Assembly: GCF_032999765.1 (NCBI RefSeq)
Contig: NZ_CP136051.1
Span: 3,882,417-3,946,416, forward strand
Direction of reading: 5' to 3'
DNA length: 64,000 nt
DNA from: Imperialibacter roseus
Lineage (GTDB): Bacteria > Bacteroidota > Bacteroidia > Cytophagales > Cyclobacteriaceae
In this document: piece after piece, positions 44,228-52,948 of the stretch
Position numbering within the stretch: the stretch's first letter is position 1
Layout of the letters: the number at the start of each line of letters is the position of its first letter
Notes under the pieces: generated by a model
The model's database searches: none
The model's input: only the letters and a program-made list of their open reading frames with translations
What the model was told of the DNA's origin: nothing
Program-made: the position numbers and the translations under genes

Positions 44228-45661
44228 GTGAAAAGAATACTAATGATTATTGGGGCTGCCATTTTGCTCCTTGTACTTGTTGTGCTGGTTAAAACCCTGA
44301 CCTTCACCTCCGAAACATTTGAGGTGGCATCTGTCACGCCAATTGAAGTACCAGATGCTGCGTTAGAGCGCTTTCAAAAAGCTATTCAATATAAAACCAT
44401 CTCTTTTGGTTATCCCGCCACTCCTGACTCAGCAGAGTTTTACGGTTTTCATAATTTCCTGGCAGAGGCCTTCCCTTTGATCGACAGTTTATTGGAAAAA
44501 AAGGTGATAGCCGGGTACAGCCTCCTCTACAAATGGCAGGGCACGGATGCCTCTGCCAAGCCTGTCATTCTCATGTCGCACATGGATGTGGTACCTGTTG
44601 ACGAAGGCACACTGGCCAATTGGGAGGCACCTCCGTTTTCAGGCGAAATTAAGAATGGGTTTATCTATGGACGTGGTACCATGGATGACAAAGTTGGCGT
44701 AATGAGCATCCTGGAGGCAGTGGAAATGTCGCTGACGGATGGTCTTCAGCCCAAGCGAACCATCTATCTGGCTTTCGGGCACGACGAAGAAGTAGGTGGC
44801 GAACAAGGTGCGGGGGCCATTGGCAAGTACCTGGAAGAGCAGGGTGTCAGCGCTGAGTTCGTAGTGGACGAAGGCGGCTATGTGGCTGATGGCATGGTGC
44901 CCGGCGTAAAAAAGCCGGTTGCCATCATCAACGTCGCTGAGAAGGGATTTATCTCTTATGAACTAACTATTACAACTCCCGGAGGTCATTCTTCTATGCC
45001 TCCTGCAGATAACACCATTGGTTCCCTGGCAGCGGCCATTGTGAAGCTGGAAGCTAACCAGTTTCCCTACAAAATGACCCCTACCCTTCAGGAGCAAATC
45101 AATATTGTTGGACCGGAAATGCCCTTTATGCAAAAAATGGCCTTCGCCAACACCTGGCTGCTTGGAGGCAAAATTTTGGAAGGGCTTAACGCCCACACCA
45201 CCACCGCACCAACGATCATCAAAGGCGGAGTAAAAGACAATGTGATTCCTACCAGCGCTACTGCGGTGGTCAACTTCCGGGTGATGCCTGGAGAAACAAC
45301 TCAGGAAGTATTGGAGCATATCATTGAGGTAGTGGCCGACGACCGCATTACAATAAAACCAGTAAGTAGCATCAACGAGCCATCGGGAGTAGCTGACCAT
45401 AATTCGCCATCCTATCAGTTGATTTCCAAAACCGTGAAGCAGCTAATGCCCGGCACTATTGTCACGCCCGGCTTGCTAGGCGGAGGCACCGACACCAAGC
45501 ACTACCGAAATGTATCAGAAAACCAGTATCGCTTCTTTCCAATCCGCCTCTCTCCCGACAATGCTACAGGGTTTCATGGCATCAACGAGCACCTGGCTGT
45601 CGACAATTATAGAGAAGTGGTGCAATTCTTCCATCAGTTGATTAAGAATATGAATGAGTAA
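44228..45661 (+). CDS. M20-family peptidase (PM20D1/carboxypeptidase S-like), membrane-anchored
   Basis: A 477-residue zinc peptidase starting at GTG. An N-terminal anchor (RILMIIGAAILLLVLVVLV) precedes the catalytic domain. Metal-site motifs are LMSHMDVVPVDEGTLANW, YGRGTMDDKVGVM, FGHDEEVGGEQG and FVVDEGGYV; the final His lies in NATGFHGINEHL. The lid/dimerisation domain begins ISYELTITTPGGHSSMPP. Such enzymes hydrolyse, or condense, N-acyl amino acids or dipeptides. Monocistronic by spacing (41 nt to the next gene). Confidence 0.88.
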   Translation: MKRILMIIGAAILLLVLVVLVKTLTFTSETFEVASVTPIEVPDAALERFQKAIQYKTISFGYPATPDSAEFYGFHNFLAEAFPLIDSLLEKKVIAGYSLLYKWQGTDASAKPVILMSHMDVVPVDEGTLANWEAPPFSGEIKNGFIYGRGTMDDKVGVMSILEAVEMSLTDGLQPKRTIYLAFGHDEEVGGEQGAGAIGKYLEEQGVSAEFVVDEGGYVADGMVPGVKKPVAIINVAEKGFISYELTITTPGGHSSMPPADNTIGSLAAAIVKLEANQFPYKMTPTLQEQINIVGPEMPFMQKMAFANTWLLGGKILEGLNAHTTTAPTIIKGGVKDNVIPTSATAVVNFRVMPGETTQEVLEHIIEVVADDRITIKPVSSINEPSGVADHNSPSYQLISKTVKQLMPGTIVTPGLLGGGTDTKHYRNVSENQYRFFPIRLSPDNATGFHGINEHLAVDNYREVVQFFHQLIKNMNE

Positions 45662-45702
45662 TGAATTCTTTGATTTTGGTGTTACCTTGGATATAAATAG
45701 CT

Positions 45703-45909
45703 ATGAATAAGCTTTGCCAAGAATACATCTCATCTGACTCCAAAGTCATGTATGGCAAGCCTGTCATAAAAGGCACCAGAATCCCTGTTGACCTAATTAT
45801 TGAAAAATTGAGATCTGGAGAAACCTCAATAGGTATTCTTCTTTCTTATCCAAGCATTAGTCAGGAGGCCATCAACGCCTGTCTTTATTGGTCGCTGAAA
45901 TCAAGCTAA
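45703..45909 (+). CDS. DUF433-domain protein
   Basis: A 68-residue HTH-like protein: YGKPVIKGTRIPVDLIIEKL followed by SYPSISQEAINACLYW is the DUF433 signature. DUF433 proteins usually act as the antitoxin partner of a DUF5615/PIN-like protein. No such partner is present; instead the sirtuin gene begins at the next base after its stop. It may be an orphan antitoxin or co-opted regulator. Slightly short at the C-terminus relative to typical members of about 75 residues. Confidence 0.8.
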   Translation: MNKLCQEYISSDSKVMYGKPVIKGTRIPVDLIIEKLRSGETSIGILLSYPSISQEAINACLYWSLKSS

Positions 45910-46602
45910 ATGAAAAAAATCGTCGTCCTTACCGGAGCCGGCATCAGTGCAGAAAGCGGCCTCAAAACCTTCCGGGATGCTGGTGGGCTTTGGGAAGGCT
46001 TCGATGTGATGGAGGTGGCATCTATTGATGGCTGGCGCCGTAACCGTGAGCTGGTGCTCGACTTCTACAATATGCGACGGAAGCAGGCACTGGAAGCCAA
46101 ACCAAACCCAGGTCATTTTGCGTTGGCCGACCTTGAAAAAGATTTTGAAGTCGTTATTGTTACGCAAAATGTAGACAAACTGCACGAAATGGCCGGCTCC
46201 ACCAATATCATCCATCTGCACGGCCAGCTTTTTCAATCAAGGAGCTCGCTGGACGAAAACCTCATCTATGAAATGGACGGATGGGAGCTCAAGCTGGGCG
46301 ACAAATGCGAAAGAGGTTCCCAGCTGAGGCCGAATATCGTTTGGTTTGGAGAAATGGTACCGTTGATAGAGGATGCTGCCAGAGAGGTGATGTCTGCCGA
46401 TATATTCATGGTGGTAGGTACCTCGCTGGCCGTATATCCTGCCGCCAGCCTGCTGCATTACACTGCCGACCATGCACCAAAGTTCGTCATCGACCCTAGT
46501 CTGCCCAATCTGCCTAACCTTCCCCATTTCTACCTTTACGAAGAGCTGGCCAGCACTGGCGTGGCTAAAGCTGCTGAAAAAATCAGAGCAGAGTTTTTGT
46601 AG
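45910..46602 (+). CDS. cobB: NAD-dependent protein deacylase (sirtuin)
   Basis: A 230-residue Sir2-family enzyme removing acyl groups from lysine with NAD. Motifs: VLTGAGISAESGLKTFRDAG (NAD loop), TQNVDKLHEMAG and the catalytic His in IIHLHGQLF, RPNIVWFGEMVP, and VVGTSLAVYPAA. The zinc-binding module is degenerate: between HLHG and RPNIVWFGE there is only one Cys (GDKCERGSQLRP), where most sirtuins have four. I believe this zinc-less form occurs in other Bacteroidota. It starts at the base after the DUF433 stop. Confidence 0.9.
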   Translation: MKKIVVLTGAGISAESGLKTFRDAGGLWEGFDVMEVASIDGWRRNRELVLDFYNMRRKQALEAKPNPGHFALADLEKDFEVVIVTQNVDKLHEMAGSTNIIHLHGQLFQSRSSLDENLIYEMDGWELKLGDKCERGSQLRPNIVWFGEMVPLIEDAAREVMSADIFMVVGTSLAVYPAASLLHYTADHAPKFVIDPSLPNLPNLPHFYLYEELASTGVAKAAEKIRAEFL

Positions 46603-46655
46603 TATCTGAACCTTTTATCGTATAGAATTGATTGAATGTATAGACATTTAATTCG

Positions 46656-47300
46656 ATGAAGAAAGACACAATCATTTACATATTCGATCCTTTGTGCGGC
46701 TGGTGCTATGGTTTTAGTGGCACTATTGTCGACCTGTTCAATAAAAGAAAAGAGGACTTCGACTTCGAGGTAGTGGTGGGAGGCATGATCACAGGCACCC
46801 GAATTGCGCCATTTTCTACAATGCACGGATATGTTTCCAGTGCTTACAAAAGGGTGGAAGAGATGACAGGAGCAAAGTTTGGGGAGCCTTATCTGAATGA
46901 ACTGTTGCCTTCCGGAGCTTTGATGAACTCCGAGCCCCCTTCACGGGCAGTGGTTACTTTCCGCAGCTTTCTGCCTGACCAGGTGGTACCTTTTGCCCAT
47001 GCACTGCAAAAGAAGCAGTACCTGGAAGGCCGTGATTTCGCAGACAATACGGTTCACGAAGAGCTGGCTGTTCAATTTGGACTAGACCCAAAAGCCTTCA
47101 TCGAAAAGTTTGAATCAGAGGAAATGAAATACCAGACAACACAGGATTTCCAGTGGAGCAATAGCGCCGGCGTGAAGGGTTTTCCGACAGTAGTGTTGAA
47201 AAACGATCAGGGATATTATTTGATATCGAACGGTTTCAGACCTTTGGATGAAGTCGAGAAAGTGATTGAAACGATACAAGGCATGGCGAAAGAGGCTTAG
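46656..47300 (+). CDS. DsbA-family (FrnE-like) thioredoxin-fold protein
   Basis: A 214-residue cytoplasmic protein without a signal peptide. The redox motif is CGWC (Cys14-Cys17) in YIFDPLCGWCYGFSG. A helical insertion follows, and the thioredoxin fold closes with SAGVKGFPTVVLKNDQGYYL, which contains the cis-Pro loop (GFPT). Members act as disulfide oxidoreductases or isomerases; no partner is evident. It lies 53 nt after the sirtuin gene on the same strand. Confidence 0.85.
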   Translation: MKKDTIIYIFDPLCGWCYGFSGTIVDLFNKRKEDFDFEVVVGGMITGTRIAPFSTMHGYVSSAYKRVEEMTGAKFGEPYLNELLPSGALMNSEPPSRAVVTFRSFLPDQVVPFAHALQKKQYLEGRDFADNTVHEELAVQFGLDPKAFIEKFESEEMKYQTTQDFQWSNSAGVKGFPTVVLKNDQGYYLISNGFRPLDEVEKVIETIQGMAKEA

Positions 47301-47353
47301 TCTCGATTGAAACGACTACAAAAGTTTGACGGTTCTTGGGAACCTTATGCTAA

Positions 47354-47692
47354 TCAATCACCACCCAACTTACTATCTATCTCTTTCTTTAGTAGCGGCA
47401 GGTGTCTTGTGACTATCGACCAAATGATGGAATCATCGATATCATCATAAGCATATATAATCCTGTTTCTCATACTTATAATTTGATGAGCATGATTTAT
47501 TTCGTTGTTGCCTGATTCCTTTAAAAATTTATTGACCGCTTCGCCAATAATTCCAAGATGACGTTCGACCGCCGCCCTTGTTCTTGTATCTTTTTCATAG
47601 GCAGCAAAGGAGGCGACATCTATCGTGAACTGTTCGATAAGAAGGATCGATTTAAAAATATCAGATAAGAACTTTTTCTCTCTCTCGGTCAT
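47354..47692 (-). CDS. HEPN protein (HepT-like), copy 2, catalytic His replaced
   Basis: A 112-residue homolog of the HEPN protein at 10462-10806, collinear throughout (ERHLGIIGEAV matches ERQLGIIGEAV). The start at 47692 gives MTEREKKFLSDIFKS and a 32-nt overlap with the MNT gene, the same as copy 1. The RX4HXY motif reads RNRIIYAY: Arg75 and Tyr82 are kept but His80 is Tyr (TAT codon at 47453-47455, one transition from CAT). RNase activity is probably lost or altered, while the AMPylation tyrosine remains. Confidence 0.85.
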   Translation of the reverse strand: MTEREKKFLSDIFKSILLIEQFTIDVASFAAYEKDTRTRAAVERHLGIIGEAVNKFLKESGNNEINHAHQIISMRNRIIYAYDDIDDSIIWSIVTRHLPLLKKEIDSKLGGD

Positions 47693-47996
47693 ATACGAGC
47701 TTCTTTGTCCGATCAATATTGGCTTTGAGAATGGGGTTCCTAATTGAATTCTCGGTCAGCAGGTCTACCCTTCTTTTAAAGAACTCCTCAAACTTGTCCC
47801 AAAGAGAAAGCAAAGCTTCGCCTCGATCGGCAGGATCGTCAATATCAAGAGAAACGACGATGTCAATATCGCTTTTTATAGGGTCAAATTTGTCGGTAAT
47901 AGACGAGCCGAAAGCATAAATCTTTATCACGTTATGCGCCCTGCACAACTCAATAAATTCTGTTTCACGTTCTTTCATTAAGGATATTATATCCAT
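47661..47996 (-). CDS. MNT nucleotidyltransferase (MntA-type), copy 2
   Basis: A 111-residue nucleotidyltransferase with an intact GSx10DxD site, GSSITDKFDPIKSDID, in YAFGSS context as in copy 1. The ATG at 47996 (MDIISLMKERETEF) gives the same length as copy 1; a TTG at 48002 would add two residues. It is upstream of and overlaps the HEPN gene by 32 nt. Roughly half the residues match copy 1, so the two modules are old paralogs or independent acquisitions. A decayed REP lies 65 nt upstream. Confidence 0.87.
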   Translation of the reverse strand: MDIISLMKERETEFIELCRAHNVIKIYAFGSSITDKFDPIKSDIDIVVSLDIDDPADRGEALLSLWDKFEEFFKRRVDLLTENSIRNPILKANIDRTKKLVYDREREKVLI

Positions 47997-48060
47997 AGTC
48001 AAATATACTTAAAAATTCGGATGTCGTAGCTGCGTGGCTTACGATGTAAAAAGAGAGCTA

Positions 48061-48087
48061 CACCCATGCTCTATCCCCTGACAGACC
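48061..48087 (-). repeat. Decayed REP palindrome
   Basis: In reverse complement this reads GGTCTGTCAGGGGATAGAGC then ATGGGTG: the left arm and AGGG loop are perfect, the right arm has three changes, and the GGGTG tail is conserved. It is a degenerate copy of the RAYT-associated REP. Confidence 0.65.
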
Positions 48088-48195
48088 GGATCAATATTTC
48101 CCACTGCAAGGTGTGGTTCCTGACAACCCCAAAGCGGCAGGTTCTTTAAACCACACGCCCATTGCTCTCGTCTTTTTCTTTCCTACCTTCGAGCC

Positions 48196-49257
48196 ATGGC
48201 AAACAATCCCCTTAATGTAGGTCTGATCGGCTTCGGAATAGCTGGCCAGGTATTTCATGCACCCATCATCGTCAGTGTGCCCGGGCTCCACCTCCATAAG
48301 ATCCGTGAGTCGAGGCCAGGTAATATTGCTCTGGCCAATCAGCGGTTTCCTCAAGCCACAGTGGTGGCAGATGTCGAAGACCTTTTCAAAGACCCTGCCA
48401 TTGACCTAATTGTGGTGGCGACGTCAAATACCTCTCACTTTGAGCTGACCAAACGAGCCCTGGAGGCCGGTAAGCATGTGCTGGTGGAAAAGCCGTTTAC
48501 CATTACCTCTGCTGACGCCGATGAGCTGATTGCTATAGCGAAAAAATATAATTGTGTTCTCACCGTGCACCACAACCGACGGTTCGATGGCGACTTCAAC
48601 ACAATAAGAAAGATTATCAAGGAGGGCTTGTTGGGCACTATTGTAGAAATGGAAATCCACTACGATCGGTTCCGCAACTACCTGAAGCCCAATGCGTGGA
48701 GAGAAGAAGATTTGCCTGGCTCCGGCATTTTGTACGATCTGGGCTCGCACCTGATCGACCAGGCACTTACCCTATTCGGAATGCCCAAAGAGGTATCAGC
48801 TTTTACAGCCCACCAAAGAGCCGGCTCCAAAACGGTGGATAATTTTGAAGTTATTCTGCATTACCCTGCACTAAAGGTGACGCTAAAAGCCGGCATGCTG
48901 GTAAGAGAGCCTGGCTATAGGTTCGTAATTTATGGTGACCAGGGTACGTTCGTGAAAAGCGGCATTGATGTGCAGGAAGAAGCATTGAAGGCCGGAAAGA
49001 TTCCCTCTGAAACACCTAACTGGGGAGTGGAACCAGAGGAGATATGGGGCAAGATCAACACCAACTACAAAGGCATGCATATGATAGCCAAAATAGAATC
49101 AGAGGTGGGTGACTACCCGGGGCTGTACGCTAATGTGCGGGATGCCATCAATGGGACCGGCAGACTTGAAGTCACAGCCGGGCAGTCCAGAGATGTGATC
49201 CGCATCATAGAGCTGGCCATGCAAAGCGCCACCGAGAAAAAAACTGTAGCGGTCTAA
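48196..49257 (+). CDS. Gfo/Idh/MocA-family oxidoreductase (YdgJ-like)
   Basis: A 353-residue cytoplasmic NAD(P)-dependent oxidoreductase. Rossmann motif NVGLIGFGIAGQVFHAPII, EKP motif in HVLVEKPFTITSAD (about 93-106), and LPGSGILYDLGSHLIDQAL in the C-terminal domain. The GxxFHAPxI form of the first loop is typical of the YdgJ branch, whose substrates are sugars or cyclitols such as scyllo-inosose. No neighbouring inositol genes, so the substrate is open. Confidence 0.88.
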   Translation: MANNPLNVGLIGFGIAGQVFHAPIIVSVPGLHLHKIRESRPGNIALANQRFPQATVVADVEDLFKDPAIDLIVVATSNTSHFELTKRALEAGKHVLVEKPFTITSADADELIAIAKKYNCVLTVHHNRRFDGDFNTIRKIIKEGLLGTIVEMEIHYDRFRNYLKPNAWREEDLPGSGILYDLGSHLIDQALTLFGMPKEVSAFTAHQRAGSKTVDNFEVILHYPALKVTLKAGMLVREPGYRFVIYGDQGTFVKSGIDVQEEALKAGKIPSETPNWGVEPEEIWGKINTNYKGMHMIAKIESEVGDYPGLYANVRDAINGTGRLEVTAGQSRDVIRIIELAMQSATEKKTVAV

Positions 49258-49308
49258 TAATGGTGAATGTCCATTGTGATCCTCTATTGGGACATCAGCA
49301 TCCCTTTC

Positions 49309-49427
49309 CTCACCAGCGTCATGTCGACCCCGAGGTACGAGGGAGACATCCCCTGGGTGATAGCAGTGATTTGACCCAGATCAAGGAGACTCCGTTCCAC
49401 GTCGGCCCCACTACGCTGCGAAGTCAC
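49309..49427. repeat. Probable decayed dispersed intergenic repeat
   Basis: The stretch from GCGTCATGTCGACCCCGAGG includes a CTGGGT...ACCCAG stem (about 49352-49377) and resembles a GTCATGTCGACC-type repeat that I associate with Bacteroidota intergenic regions. There is no second copy in this window, so the call rests on memory. The rest of 49258-49557 has only the terminator at 49437-49466. Confidence 0.35.
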
Positions 49428-49436
49428 CTTACATTA

Positions 49437-49466
49437 AAATGGCCAGTGTCTCCACTGGCCATTTTT
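49437..49466. terminator. Bidirectional terminator
   Basis: AAAATGGCCAGTG and CACTGGCCATTTTT form a perfect stem with a TCTC loop, A-rich before and T-rich after. It lies between the convergent Gfo (+) and MATE (-) genes. Confidence 0.88.
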
Positions 49467-49557
49467 ATTAGAAGCTTGTCAATTATCTGTAAGGGCACCC
49501 AGCTTTAGCTAGTTTAAACATCGTTTTTCCTCGTGTCTTCACGAGCATTGCCAGAGG

Positions 49558-50964
49558 CTACACCTGCACCGTCTTCCATCTGCCTCTTCTGAAAATGATC
49601 ACCCCAATGATCGCAAGCAGAGAGTGAGCCACTGCAATGGCCCAGAAGACTCCTGAAGGCCCCCACTCCATCGTCACTGCCAGCCAGTAAGCAAATGGAA
49701 TCTGGAAGATCCAGAAAACAAAAATATTGATCACAGACGGCGTTTTCGTATCACCAGCACCATTAAATGCCTGGATCAACACCATGCCATAGGCAAAAAA
49801 CACATACCCCAGACATATAATCTGAAGGCTTTGCGTCCCAAAGCTTACTACGGCCTCATCCGGTGTAAATACGGCAATCACTTCTTCAGCGAAGATCAGG
49901 AAAACAGCTCCTACAATCCCGAGAAAGATCACGTTGATCAATGCAGTTCGCCAAACAGAGGTCTCCGCCCTGTCGGGTTTCAAGGCCCCCAGGTTTTGTC
50001 CCACCAGCGTACCAGCCGCATTGGCAAGCCCCCACGATGGCATAAGGGTAAACACCAGCACCCTGAAGGAAATCGTGTAACCAGCCAGGGCCGACTCACC
50101 AAACAGCGACATCACCCTCATCAGAAATATCCAGCTGGCTGACTCAATCAGAAACTGACCTACCCCTCCAATGGAAACCTTGACCATATTTTTCAAGATA
50201 TCCCATTTAACAACCAGAGACTTGACTGTTATTTTGATTCTGGAATTACCCCTGAAAAGGTGATACACCTGAAACACTACACCAATAGACCGGCCCGTGG
50301 TGGTGGCAATGGCGGCTCCCTCCACGCCCATGGCAGGTATTGGCCCAAAGCCAAAAATAAACAGAGGATCCAATACGCAATTGATGCTGTTAGCGAGCAA
50401 AAGCGCCCACATGGCAATGCTTGCGTCACCAGCGCCACGGAAAATAGCGTTGATCAAAAAGATCAGCATCAGTGACACATTCCCGAGGAAAATCCATCGG
50501 GTATAGCCATATCCCTCGGCAATCAGCTCGGGACTGCCTCCCATTATCTGAAGGATCTCCCGGGCATAAAAAGCGCCAGCCAGACCGATAACAAGTGCAA
50601 ATGAGAGTCCGAGAATTACAGCCTGCACTGCTGCCACAGAGGCTGCCTGAGGGTTTTTCTCCCCAATACGCCGGGCTACGGTAGCAGTAGCCGCCATACT
50701 CAATCCAACGGCCACTGAATAAACAATCATCATCACAGATTCAGTGAGACCGACGGTGGCTACTGCGTTGACGCTTACTTTGCTTACAAAGAATACGTCG
50801 ACCACAGCAAAGATTGACTCCATGCTCATTTCAATGATCATTGGAATCGACAACAGAAAGATGGCTTTATTAAGATTGCCTTCGGTAAAATCCTGCTCGC
50901 CGCCTTTTAAAGCTTCGAGAAAATAGCGCAAATATTTGCGTAGGGAATAGTATAGTGATGTCAT
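49558..50964 (-). CDS. MATE-family efflux transporter
   Basis: A 468-residue, 12-helix exporter driven by Na+ or H+. The N-terminal half starts LLSIPMIIEMSMESIFAVVD followed by VFFVSKV and MAATATVARRIGEKNPQAAS; the second half has RVLVFTLMPSWGLANAAGTL and GQNLGALKPDRAE, both MATE hallmarks. An extra N-terminal tail of about 30 residues precedes the first helix. It probably expels cationic drugs or metabolites. No regulator is adjacent. Confidence 0.92.
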   Translation of the reverse strand: MTSLYYSLRKYLRYFLEALKGGEQDFTEGNLNKAIFLLSIPMIIEMSMESIFAVVDVFFVSKVSVNAVATVGLTESVMMIVYSVAVGLSMAATATVARRIGEKNPQAASVAAVQAVILGLSFALVIGLAGAFYAREILQIMGGSPELIAEGYGYTRWIFLGNVSLMLIFLINAIFRGAGDASIAMWALLLANSINCVLDPLFIFGFGPIPAMGVEGAAIATTTGRSIGVVFQVYHLFRGNSRIKITVKSLVVKWDILKNMVKVSIGGVGQFLIESASWIFLMRVMSLFGESALAGYTISFRVLVFTLMPSWGLANAAGTLVGQNLGALKPDRAETSVWRTALINVIFLGIVGAVFLIFAEEVIAVFTPDEAVVSFGTQSLQIICLGYVFFAYGMVLIQAFNGAGDTKTPSVINIFVFWIFQIPFAYWLAVTMEWGPSGVFWAIAVAHSLLAIIGVIIFRRGRWKTVQV

Positions 50965-51173
50965 TACTTGTCAAGAATTAAAAAAAGAAATGTGAAAAAG
51001 GAAAAATAGTGACCAGGGGTGGTCTACCCATAAAAGCGGATTAAGCCTTCGAGGGAATGGTATCACAGATTCGATTTCGTGTGATACAAAGGGTCACAAT
51101 ATCCTTGACGAGTTTCATAATGGGTACAATGTTAGGGAGTTTTTTCGAAAGGCGAAAAAGAAAGTTGATAAAA

Positions 51174-51217
51174 GTGGGGAGTGGAGGAGTGGAGGAGTGG
51201 AGACGGAAGACTGAAGC
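51174..51217 (+). repeat. Degenerate purine-rich repeat array
   Basis: Units such as GGAGTGG and GGAGACG/GAAGACT run in tandem (GTGGAGGAGTGGAGGAGTGG then AGACGGAAGACTGAAG). Same family as 6296-6402. An opposite-strand array lies at 51361-51429. The rest of 50965-51360 contains no gene; ATCCCTAAAGGG at 51238-51249 may be a lone trace of the conserved-core hairpin. Confidence 0.65.
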
Positions 51218-51360
51218 TGACCCATTGACACTGACCATCCCTAAAGGGAGCCAAAGGATCACCACCATCATGCAAGACCGGTTTAGCATCAGTTGCCGTT
51301 TGCTCTCTGCTCACTTTCGTCACAAGTCTGAGTGTCTGAATATCCGAATATCGTGTACTT

Positions 51361-51429
51361 TCGACTCCGGCCTCCGGTCTTCTTCCTCCCGTCTCACCTC
51401 CCCTTTCCTTTCTCCCCTGCCCTTCCTAT
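51361..51429 (-). repeat. Degenerate heptanucleotide array, inverted copy
   Basis: A pyrimidine tract (CTCCGGCCTCCGGTCTTCTT then CCTCCCGTCTCACCTCCCC) whose complement has GGAAGAC/GGAGACG-like units. It ends 10 nt before the SLC13 start codon, so it forms that gene's leader. Confidence 0.65.
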
Positions 51430-51439
51430 CTTTTCACGC

Positions 51440-52936
51440 ATGAACATTGACCTGAAAGGCCTGCTGGCCTCCAAGCGCCTATTTATCATCCTGGGGCCGG
51501 GCCTCTTCATTTTGCTGCTGCTCTTTGGTGGGCCAGCTGACATGGAGCCAAAAGCCTGGACAGTTGTGGCCTGCACCGTATGGATTGCTCTTTGGTGGCT
51601 CACCGAAGCCGTGCCCATCGCCATCACCTCCCTCCTGCCTATTTTGCTCTTCTCCGCTACCGGCGCCATGCCAGTGTCCTCGGTAACAGGTTACTACTCC
51701 AACAATATCATTTACCTGTTCATTGCCGGCTTCATCATTGCCCTGGCCATGGAAAAGTGGAACCTCCACCGGCGCATTGCACTCAATATCATCAAGCGCA
51801 CTGGCACCAACCAAAAACAGATTCTATTGGGCTTCATCCTGGCAACGGGCTTCCTCTCCATGTGGATCTCCAACACAGCCACCACCATGATGATGCTCCC
51901 TATTGCCCTCAGCATCATCGACCAGCTGGCGAAGCTGCTCAACAAGCCCGGCGATTCCACCTCTTCCCATTTCGGTAAAGCACTCGTCATTTCCATCGCC
52001 TATGCTGCTTCAATAGGTGGCATAGCGACTATCGTCGGCACGCCTACTAATCTCATATTTGTGGAAGCAGCAGGCCAGTTCTATGGTACCGAAATCCCAT
52101 TCGATCTGTGGTTTTTCTACGCTCTCCCACTTACGATACTTTTGGGTGCCTTCCTTTGGTGGGACCTCAGCCACCGGGCATTTAAACTAAGCAGCATTAA
52201 AGTAAAGGGCTCCAAAGAAATCATTGACGGCGAACTTCGGCAGTTGGGCGCTATGGGCTACGAGGAGCGCTGGGTGATGGTGATTTTCTCTTTTGTGGCC
52301 ATCGCCTGGATTTTCAGGACCTACCTGATCGCTCCTATCTTTCCTGGAATCAACGATACCAGTATTGCGCTTATCGGCGCCACTGTCCTTTTTCTGGTGC
52401 CAGGCCGACAGACCAAAGGAGAAATGATCATGGACTGGCAAACTGCCAAGCGATTGCCCTGGGAAGTAATCCTTTTGTTCGGCGGTGCCTTCTCGGTGGC
52501 AGGCAGCTTCCAGGAAACCGGCCTTACTGCCTGGATCGGTGGACGGCTCACACTATTAGAAAACGTGCATCCGTTGCTGATGCTACTCATCGTGGTGGCG
52601 CTGGTGAATTACCTCACGGAGCTTACCCAAAACATGGCCACCTGCACACTGATGCTGCCCATTCTCGCAGGGCTGGCCCAGGCCATTGGCGTGCACCCTT
52701 ACGGCCTCATGGTGCCCATGACCATTGCTTCGTCCTGTGCTTTCATGCTGCCCGTGGCCACGGCTCCCAATGCCATTGTGTTTGGCTCCGGCACGCTGCA
52801 AATGAAGGACATGGTGAGGGCTGGCGTTTGGCTCAATATTTTCGCTACAGTGCTCATCAGCGTTTACACCTACTATGTGCTGCCCGCCATTTGGGGATTT
52901 GATTTTAACAGCTTTCCGGAGGCATTCGTGAAATAA
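51440..52936 (+). CDS. SLC13/DASS-family Na+-coupled anion symporter
   Basis: A 498-residue membrane protein starting at MNIDLKGLLASKRLFIILGP; an in-frame upstream ATG (51332) would translate the pyrimidine repeat and is rejected. The two SNT-like substrate/sodium loops are MWISNTATTMMMLPIAL and ELTQNMATCTLMLPILAG, and the ending GFDFNSFPEAF is typical. It imports di- or tricarboxylates (succinate, citrate) or sulfate with Na+. Sulfate import would fit the sulfatases elsewhere in the window, but dicarboxylate is the more common substrate. Confidence 0.9.
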   Translation: MNIDLKGLLASKRLFIILGPGLFILLLLFGGPADMEPKAWTVVACTVWIALWWLTEAVPIAITSLLPILLFSATGAMPVSSVTGYYSNNIIYLFIAGFIIALAMEKWNLHRRIALNIIKRTGTNQKQILLGFILATGFLSMWISNTATTMMMLPIALSIIDQLAKLLNKPGDSTSSHFGKALVISIAYAASIGGIATIVGTPTNLIFVEAAGQFYGTEIPFDLWFFYALPLTILLGAFLWWDLSHRAFKLSSIKVKGSKEIIDGELRQLGAMGYEERWVMVIFSFVAIAWIFRTYLIAPIFPGINDTSIALIGATVLFLVPGRQTKGEMIMDWQTAKRLPWEVILLFGGAFSVAGSFQETGLTAWIGGRLTLLENVHPLLMLLIVVALVNYLTELTQNMATCTLMLPILAGLAQAIGVHPYGLMVPMTIASSCAFMLPVATAPNAIVFGSGTLQMKDMVRAGVWLNIFATVLISVYTYYVLPAIWGFDFNSFPEAFVK

Positions 52937-52948
52937 CAATGTGGTTGT

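Noticed and set aside
51238-51249. Another conserved-core hairpin (ATCCCTAAAGGG)
   Set aside because: Only half of the core is present and no complementary arms are seen.
51332-51439. N-terminal extension of the SLC13 gene
   Set aside because: The extra 36 codons translate a pyrimidine-rich repeat; the ATG at 51440 starts exactly where the conserved protein begins.
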